Below are positions 23,987 through 28,594 of a stretch of 28,594 nt of DNA, piece by piece. Position 1 is the stretch's first letter, and every line of letters starts with the position of its first letter. This DNA is from an uncultured Oscillospiraceae bacterium. Its GTDB lineage: Bacteria > Bacillota_A > Clostridia > Oscillospirales > Acutalibacteraceae. The DNA lies in the NCBI GenBank assembly GCA_910589395.1, contig CAJUTL010000036.1, forward strand, positions 1 through 28,594, written 5' to 3'. The translations under genes and the position numbers were made by a program. The notes below the pieces were generated by a model. That model made no database searches, was not told the origin of the DNA, and worked only from the letters and a program-made list of their open reading frames with translations.

Positions 23987-25414
23987 ATGAAGGTTTTATT
24001 TTGCGCAAGCGAGGCTCTTCCTTTTTCGGCCACGGGCGGGCTGGCGGACGTAGCGGGGTCTTTGCCCCAGGCGCTTCGCTCCAGGCTGGTAGGCTGCCGG
24101 GTGGTAGTGCCGCTGTACGAGGGGATTCCCCAGGAGCTGCGGGAGCAGATGCGCTTTGTCACCAGTATCAGCGTACCGGTGGCATGGCGGCGGCAGTACT
24201 GCGGAATTTTTGAGGCCAAGGTCAACAATGTGATCTATTATCTGATCGATAACCAGTATTACTTTAAGCGCAACGGGCTGTACGGACATTTTGACGATGC
24301 GGAGCGTTTCGCCTTCTTCTCCCGTGCGGTGCTGGAAATGCTGCCTTATATCGATTATAAGCCGGATATCCTTCACGCCAATGACTGGGAGACCGCGCTG
24401 GTGCCGGTTTATTACCGGCTGTTTTACGCCAATAACGAGTGGTACACCGGGATCAAAACGCTTTTCACCATTCACAATATCCAGTATCAGGGCCAGTACG
24501 GCAAGGAGATCCTGGAGGACGTGTTTGGAATTCCCAACTATGAAAGCCAGCTTTTGGAATATGACGGCTGTGTCAATCTGATGAAGGGTGCCATTGAGTG
24601 CGCCAACTGGGTCTCCACCGTGAGCCCCACCTATGCTCAGGAGATCATGGATCCCTGGTTTGCTCACAAGCTGGATCCCATTCTGCGGGAGCGTTCCTGG
24701 AAGGTTTCCGGGATCCTAAATGGCATCGACACCGTGAATTACGATCCGGAAAAGGACCCGGCACTGTACGCGAATTACACCCGGGAGGATAAAAAGAACA
24801 AGGCGGTCAATAAGGAAAAGCTTCAGGAGCGGCTGTGTATCGAGGTGAATCCCGATCTGCCGCTGATCGGCATGGTGACCCGCCTGGTGTCTCACAAGGG
24901 CCTTGACCTGGTAAAGGATGCCGTGGACGATGTGATGCAAAACACCAACGCACAGTTTGTCATTTTGGGCAGCGGCGACCTGGAATATGAAAACTACTTC
25001 AAGTGGATGCAAGAGAAATACCCCGGCCGGTTCGTGCTGTGCCTGGGCTTTGTGCCGGAGCTTTCCCGAAAGATCTATGCGGGCGCCGATATTTTCCTGA
25101 TGCCCAGCAAATCAGAGCCCTGCGGCCTGTCCCAAATGATCGCCCTGCGGTACGGCACGATCCCCGTGATCCGGGAAACCGGCGGCCTGCGGGATTCCAT
25201 CACCGACAGCGGTGATGGCGTGGGCAACGGATTTACTTTTAAGACCTACAACGCCGGAGACATGCTGAATTCCCTGCACCGTGCCATTGCCGCCTATAAC
25301 GGCAGCAAGGAGGGCTGGGCCGTTCTGGTAGACCGTGCCATGGGCTGTGACAACAGCTGGGGCAAATCCGCCAATGAGTATATCAGGCTCTACAAGCAGA
25401 TCATGAAGGGCTGA
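23987..25414 (+). CDS. glgA: Glycogen synthase (ADP-glucose, GT5)
   Basis: GlgA transfers glucose from ADP-glucose to the growing alpha-1,4 chain. The 475-residue protein has the two Rossmann domains of GT5. The N-terminal motif is SATGGLADVAGSLPQAL, where the family's KTGGL lysine is Ala. HANDWETALVP and FTIHNIQYQG lie in the first domain, and GMVTRLVSHKGLDL and PSKSEPCGLSQMIALRYGTIPVIRETGGL in the second, the latter with the conserved catalytic Glu. GGAAAGGAG precedes the ATG by 9 nt. It lies 130 nt after glgD across a repeat tract and is closed by a strong terminator. The N-terminal lysine is known in E. coli to help bind ADP-glucose phosphate, so its absence suggests a subfamily variant. 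Confidence 0.95.
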   Translation: MKVLFCASEALPFSATGGLADVAGSLPQALRSRLVGCRVVVPLYEGIPQELREQMRFVTSISVPVAWRRQYCGIFEAKVNNVIYYLIDNQYYFKRNGLYGHFDDAERFAFFSRAVLEMLPYIDYKPDILHANDWETALVPVYYRLFYANNEWYTGIKTLFTIHNIQYQGQYGKEILEDVFGIPNYESQLLEYDGCVNLMKGAIECANWVSTVSPTYAQEIMDPWFAHKLDPILRERSWKVSGILNGIDTVNYDPEKDPALYANYTREDKKNKAVNKEKLQERLCIEVNPDLPLIGMVTRLVSHKGLDLVKDAVDDVMQNTNAQFVILGSGDLEYENYFKWMQEKYPGRFVLCLGFVPELSRKIYAGADIFLMPSKSEPCGLSQMIALRYGTIPVIRETGGLRDSITDSGDGVGNGFTFKTYNAGDMLNSLHRAIAAYNGSKEGWAVLVDRAMGCDNSWGKSANEYIRLYKQIMKG

Positions 25415-25491
25415 TGGCCTTGGATCACCCTTCTGCCCTGCGGTCAGCATTCACAAGGCAGAATAAAAAATGCTGTTTTCTCACACAGGAA

Positions 25492-25533
25492 AAGGTGCTG
25501 AGTTTCGCTCGCTGGCGAAACTCAGCACTTTTT
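25492..25533 (+). terminator. Terminator of the glycogen operon
   Basis: Arms GTGCTGAGTTTCGC (25495-25508) and GCGAAACTCAGCAC (25515-25528) pair perfectly around a 6-nt loop. They are flanked by AA on the left and TTTTT on the right. Confidence 0.92.
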
Positions 25534-25968
25534 GTTTTCCGGATACTGGACAGTGGCGGCACTGCTGCACAGCGCAATTAAAAAAGACATACAGAAGCAG
25601 TCAGTAATGCCCTCTTTGTCATCCTGAGCGGAGCGAAGGATCTCGACCTTATTTTCTGGGAAAAGAGTCAAAGGGCGAGATTCTTCACTTCGTTAAGAAT
25701 GACAGGAGGGAGGTGCGTGGATAACCGGTGAATTCCAATTTATCTGCTTACTAATGGTTGGGTCAGTGATTAACTTTCCACACCAAGCAGCTTCACGAGT
25801 GGGTGCAGCGGCACAAGCGTTGTAACCAACGCTGCAAATTCCAGTTTATTGAACCAGTCCTTCCCCTTCATTCCCCATTCCTAATTCCGCACCGCCGTCC
25901 CAAGTGCCCTTTTCCGGCATCTAGGATCCAGCATCCAGAATTGCATCTCCTTTCATAATCTGGTATAC
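25534..25968. other. Gene-free stretch made of degraded repeats
   Basis: No coding region is supported. After the glg terminator come a GTGGCGGCAC...GCGCAATTAAAAAAG module shared with 15800-15830, the palindromic element at 25617-25704, two AATTCCAATTTAT-type pieces (about 25731 and 25840) that also occur inverted near 18911 and 28541, and a CATTCCCCATTCCTAATTCC stretch related inverted to 15842-15852. A diverged CTAGGATCCAGCATCCAGA tract ends the region. Confidence 0.6.
25617..25704. repeat. 88-bp palindromic repeat (TGTCATCCTGAGC type)
   Basis: The left arm TGTCATCCTGAGCGGAGCGA plus nine more bases, ending GGATCTCG at 25645, pairs imperfectly with the right arm CGAGATTCTTCACTTCG...AATGACA (25676-25704). 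Such TGTCATTCTGAGCG-type hairpins are dispersed in many bacterial genomes. A shorter relative is present at 15912-15950. Confidence 0.75.
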
Positions 25969-26149
25969 TTAAGGCAACACCGCACAAAGACCGGCCAGAG
26001 GCCTTTGTACACAATTTGCTTGCATATTTTCCGTCATAGCACGCAGCTTTCGTTTGCCAATCGCAAGATTGGCCGCACTCAATCTGTGCACTCTGACGAA
26101 AAATCTGACTGTACAACTTGCGCACAATCTTTGTGCGGTGTTGCCTTAA
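25969..26149. mobile_element. 181-bp MITE with perfect 22-bp terminal inverted repeats
   Basis: The ends are exact inverted copies: 25969-25990 begins TTAAGGCAACACCGC and ends AAAGA, and 26128-26149 is its perfect complement. The interior has a CCAATC/GATTGG hairpin (about 26058-26073) and no transposase, so it is non-autonomous. It sits just downstream of the cyclophilin terminator. A small frame running out of the right end is not considered a gene. No unambiguous target duplication was seen. Confidence 0.8.
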
Positions 26150-26154
26150 AAAAG

Positions 26155-26184
26155 AAAAAAGAGCCCCCTGAGGGACTCCTTTTT
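26155..26184 (-). terminator. Terminator of the cyclophilin gene
   Basis: On the minus strand AAAAAG-GAGTCCC-TCAG-GGGGCTC-TTTTTT forms a short stem with one mismatch followed by a T run. It lies 30 nt after the stop and abuts the MITE end. Confidence 0.7.
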
Positions 26185-26213
26185 GAAACTGCCGTTTGAA
26201 TACGCTGAGCTGC

Positions 26214-26741
26214 TCAGCCGTGCTCCGGACCGGTGACGGGCTCGGGGTATTCCTCGCCGAAGGTTTCTACCGTTACCTTTTCCATGATCTGGTCGTTATG
26301 GGGGCGGTCGGCCATATCGCGGGGAGCGGAAACGATGGCCTGGGCCACGTCGATGCCCTCAGTCACTCTGCCGAAGGCAGCATACTGACCATCCAGATGA
26401 GGGGCGTCTGCTACCATGATGAAGAACTGGGAGCCGGCGCTGTTGGGCCGCATGGAGCGGGCCATGGAAAGTACGCCGGTGGTGTGCTTCAAATCGTTCT
26501 GTACGCCGTTTGCGGAAAATTCTCCCTTGATACCGTAGCCGGGGCCGCCCATGCCGGAGCCCTCCGGATCGCCGCCCTGGATCATAAAGCCGGGGATCAC
26601 CCGGTGGAAGATGGTTCCGTCATAGAAGCCCTTCTGAATCAGGGAAATAAAGTTGTTCACGGTGTTGGGGGCGATATCGGGGTACAACTCCGCCTTGATC
26701 ACGCCTCGGGTGGTTTCAAAGGTAACGATCGGGTTTTTCAT
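26214..26741 (-). CDS. ppiB: Cyclophilin-type peptidyl-prolyl cis-trans isomerase
   Basis: This 175-residue single-domain cyclophilin accelerates proline isomerisation during folding. Active-site landmarks are FHRVIPGFMIQGGDP (catalytic Arg47) and GSQFFIMVADAPHLDGQYAAFGRV. There is no signal peptide, so it is cytosolic. AAAGGAT precedes the ATG at 26741, and a sigma-A promoter lies at 26865-26893. It is monocistronic and divergent from the exonuclease III gene. Confidence 0.95.
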   Translation of the reverse strand: MKNPIVTFETTRGVIKAELYPDIAPNTVNNFISLIQKGFYDGTIFHRVIPGFMIQGGDPEGSGMGGPGYGIKGEFSANGVQNDLKHTTGVLSMARSMRPNSAGSQFFIMVADAPHLDGQYAAFGRVTEGIDVAQAIVSAPRDMADRPHNDQIMEKVTVETFGEEYPEPVTGPEHG

Positions 26742-26850
26742 GGTTTTGTCACGATCCTTTCTTGAAATTGAGAGAAATAATTCAAAGGCCGCGGCACTGA
26801 CGCCGCTATTCTTTCAGGTAATGCGGAAAGCTCCAAGCGGGCAGCTTTTT

Positions 26851-26879
26851 TTGATCTGGAATTCAGTCTATCACATATT
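26851..26879 (+). promoter_or_regulatory. Probable promoter of the xth-sirtuin pair
   Basis: TTGATC (26851-26856), 17 bp and CATATT (26874-26879) give a fair sigma-A match, with a start near 26886, 34 nt before the xth ATG. It overlaps the opposing cyclophilin promoter almost completely. Confidence 0.45.
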
Positions 26880-26893
26880 TTCAAAAATTGCAA
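26865..26893 (-). promoter_or_regulatory. Promoter of the cyclophilin gene
   Basis: Minus strand: TTGCAA (26893-26888), 17 bp, TAGACT (26870-26865). The transcript would start near 26858, giving a leader of about 115 nt that contains an AGCTTTCC-rich stretch but no recognised riboswitch. Confidence 0.6.
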
Positions 26894-26919
26894 TTGCGAG
26901 GAGAGGGGAAGAAAGGTTT

Positions 26920-27678
26920 ATGAAGCTGATATCCTGGAATGTCAACGGCCTGCGGGCCTGTATGGGAAAGGGATTTGCGGAGTTTCTTCAGGCGGAAAGC
27001 CCGGACGTGATCTGCTTACAGGAAACAAAAATGCAGAAGGAGCAGGCAGATTTTGAGTTTCCCGGTTATTTCGAATACTGGAATTCCTCCTTGGTACGGA
27101 AAGGTTATTCCGGCACCGCTGTTTTTTCCAAAACGGAGCCTCTTTCCGTGACCTATGGGATCGGCGTGGAGGAATTTGACGGGGAAGGCCGGGTGATCGC
27201 CGCGGAATATTCCGATTTCATTCTGGTCACGGTGTACACCCCCAATTCCCAGCGGGAGCTGACCCGTCTTTCCTACCGTATGGAATTTGAGGATGCGTTC
27301 CGGGCGTATTTGGGAAGTCTACGGGAGAAAAAGCCGGTGATCGTCTGCGGGGATATGAACGTGGCCCACAGGCCCATCGACCTGAAAAACCCGAAGCCCA
27401 ATGTGGGAAACGCCGGGTTTACTTATGAGGAACGGGGCAAGTTCAGCGAGCTGCTGGCTTCCGGCTTCCTGGATACCTTTCGGTATTTTTATCCGGAGTT
27501 GGAGGGTGCTTATTCCTGGTGGAGCTACATGTACCATTCCCGGGAGAACAACGCCGGGTGGCGGATTGATTATTTTCTGGCGGATGAGCGTTTGAAGGAA
27601 CGTCTTTCCGACAGCCTGATCCTGTCCCAGGTACCGGGCAGCGACCATTGCCCGGTGGAATTATTGTTAAAGGACTGA
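26920..27678 (+). CDS. xth: Exodeoxyribonuclease III (AP endonuclease, ExoIII/APE1 family)
   Basis: This 252-residue enzyme cleaves DNA at abasic sites and trims 3' ends in base-excision repair. Landmarks are ISWNVNGLR (Asn7), ICLQETK (metal-binding Glu35), the YTPNS loop, the GDMNVAH catalytic Asp/Asn, AGWRIDYFL and the C-terminal SDHCPV His. The frame is open upstream to 26653, but that part overlaps the divergent cyclophilin; GGGGAAGAAAGG just before ATG 26920 and the family length fix the start. The sirtuin gene follows after 6 nt. Confidence 0.96.
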   Translation: MKLISWNVNGLRACMGKGFAEFLQAESPDVICLQETKMQKEQADFEFPGYFEYWNSSLVRKGYSGTAVFSKTEPLSVTYGIGVEEFDGEGRVIAAEYSDFILVTVYTPNSQRELTRLSYRMEFEDAFRAYLGSLREKKPVIVCGDMNVAHRPIDLKNPKPNVGNAGFTYEERGKFSELLASGFLDTFRYFYPELEGAYSWWSYMYHSRENNAGWRIDYFLADERLKERLSDSLILSQVPGSDHCPVELLLKD

Positions 27679-27684
27679 GAGGAA

Positions 27685-28425
27685 ATGACGAAAAAGAACG
27701 AGAAAGAGCTTTTGCGGCAGTGGCTTCAAGAAAGCGAATATACGGTTTTTCTGGGCGGGGCGGGAGTCTCCACCGAAAGCGGCATTCCGGATTTTCGCAG
27801 CGCCTACGGGCTGTACCGGGAAAAGCAGCAGGGCATTTCCTATGAGGAGATGCTGTCCCATTCCTACTTTGTACACCACACTGAGAAATTTTATGAATTT
27901 CTCCGCCGGGTCATGCTGTATCCGGACGCAAAGCCCAACGCCGCCCATTACGCTTTGGCGGAGCTGGAAAGGAAGGGAAAGCTGGACGCGGTGATCACCC
28001 AGAATATCGACGGTCTGCACCAGGCGGCGGGCAGTAAAAGCGTGATCGAGCTCCATGGCAGCGAAAACCGCTACTACTGCCTTTCCTGCGGAAAGAAATA
28101 CGATATGAGCATTGTGCTCGAAGGCGAGGGGATCCCCAAATGCAACTGTGGCGGCACCGTGCGCCCCGATGTGGTGCTGTACGAGGAGTCTCTGGATCAG
28201 CAGAATATGCGGCGCGCGGTAGAATATGTAGAAAAAGCGGAGCTGTTGCTGGTAGGCGGCACCTCTCTGGTGGTATACCCGGCGGCGGGCCTTATCAATT
28301 ACCTGAGTAGAGGGGCAAAGCTCGTTCTGCTGAATCGCGATCCCACTCCCTTTGACAGCCGGGCGGATCTGGTGTTCCGGGAGGATATCGGCACGGTTTT
28401 ACAGGAAGCGATTCAAGGGATTTAA
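27685..28425 (+). CDS. cobB: NAD-dependent protein deacylase (sirtuin, Sir2/CobB family)
   Basis: This 246-residue sirtuin removes acyl groups from lysines using NAD. It has GAGVSTESGIPDFRS (NAD site, about 25-39), TQNIDGLH, the catalytic His in IELHGSE and a four-Cys zinc knuckle. GTSLVVYPAAG and LVLLNRDPTPFD complete the NAD pocket. The second cysteine pair is spaced C-x-C (CNCGG) instead of the more usual C-x2-C. AAAGGA (27669-27674) lies 10 nt before the ATG, inside the end of xth, so the two genes form a bicistron. Confidence 0.95.
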   Translation: MTKKNEKELLRQWLQESEYTVFLGGAGVSTESGIPDFRSAYGLYREKQQGISYEEMLSHSYFVHHTEKFYEFLRRVMLYPDAKPNAAHYALAELERKGKLDAVITQNIDGLHQAAGSKSVIELHGSENRYYCLSCGKKYDMSIVLEGEGIPKCNCGGTVRPDVVLYEESLDQQNMRRAVEYVEKAELLLVGGTSLVVYPAAGLINYLSRGAKLVLLNRDPTPFDSRADLVFREDIGTVLQEAIQGI

Positions 28426-28594
28426 CGTATTAGTTGTTAGCTGTGAGTAGTTAGTTGTTAGAATAGGGGAAAGTACAGGCTGCGTCTTGGGCAAATAGAA
28501 ATGAGCAATGAGGAATGAGCAATTATGAAGAGCACAGTGCGATAAATTGGAATTTAGTGCCCTTTGCCTTCCCTTATTTATAGAGGGGAAACAG
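28426..28594. repeat. Intergenic repeat region at the right edge
   Basis: After the sirtuin stop there is a run of imperfect TTAGTTGTTAG units (about 28429-28461). An ATGAGCAATGAGGAATGAGCAATT module (28500-28523) follows, inverse to 19118-19140. Then come a GCGATAAATTGGAATTTAG piece shared with 18906-18923 and the start of a CTTCCCTT...AGGGGAA hairpin cut by the window edge. No gene or clear terminator is seen. Confidence 0.6.

Noticed and set aside
26005..26199. 64-codon plus-strand frame leaving the MITE
   Set aside because: It consists of the element plus the downstream terminator and has no ribosome site.
26653..26919. 89-codon N-terminal extension of exonuclease III
   Set aside because: It overlaps the divergent cyclophilin gene and both promoters; the family start and ribosome site are at 26920.

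Overview
The window looks like chromosomal DNA from a gut-type anaerobic Clostridia member (Oscillospiraceae/Ruminococcaceae-like). The grounds are GC-rich coding sequence, strong AGGAGG-type ribosome sites, a glgB-glgC-glgD-glgA glycogen cluster with the GlgC/GlgD pair typical of Firmicutes, a TnpV-like fragment at the left edge, and gaps packed with short dispersed hairpin repeats. No rRNA, tRNA or CRISPR was seen. The lineage is inferred from gene content only.

Layout. 1-376: start of a TnpV-like gene running off the left edge, then a gap with an orphan terminator. 377-6275: a two-gene operon of GH94-like (cellobiose-phosphorylase-type) proteins with a sigma-A promoter and a terminator. 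6274-13367 (minus): a five-gene operon encoding a lipoprotein solute-binding protein with an extra N-terminal propeller-like domain, two MalF/MalG-type permeases, a HlyD/MacA-type adaptor and a MacB/FtsX-like membrane protein, with no ATPase. 13368-13776: a control region with an 11-bp tandem operator-like repeat and a 117-bp hairpin repeat array. 13777-15783 (plus): an OmpR-type response regulator, a histidine kinase and a terminator. 15784-19300: a repeat-rich segment holding a broken ABC exporter (amber stop plus frameshift) and a metallo-beta-lactamase-fold hydrolase. 19305-25533: the glycogen operon glgBCDA with its own promoter and terminator. 25534-26213: repeats, including a 181-bp MITE. 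26214-28425: cyclophilin (minus), divergent from exonuclease III and a sirtuin. 28426-28594: more repeats.

How it fits together. The glg genes make glycogen: GlgC/GlgD form ADP-glucose, GlgA polymerises it and GlgB branches it. The GH94-like pair probably handles beta-linked glucosides or glucans; the first protein keeps the general-acid Asp and the second has Asn there. The most unusual unit is the two-component system divergent from an import-like and efflux-like hybrid membrane operon. The operator geometry suggests that the response regulator controls that operon, which may sense or traffic a carbohydrate or envelope-active compound. I know of no described system with this combination, but novelty cannot be tested from sequence alone.
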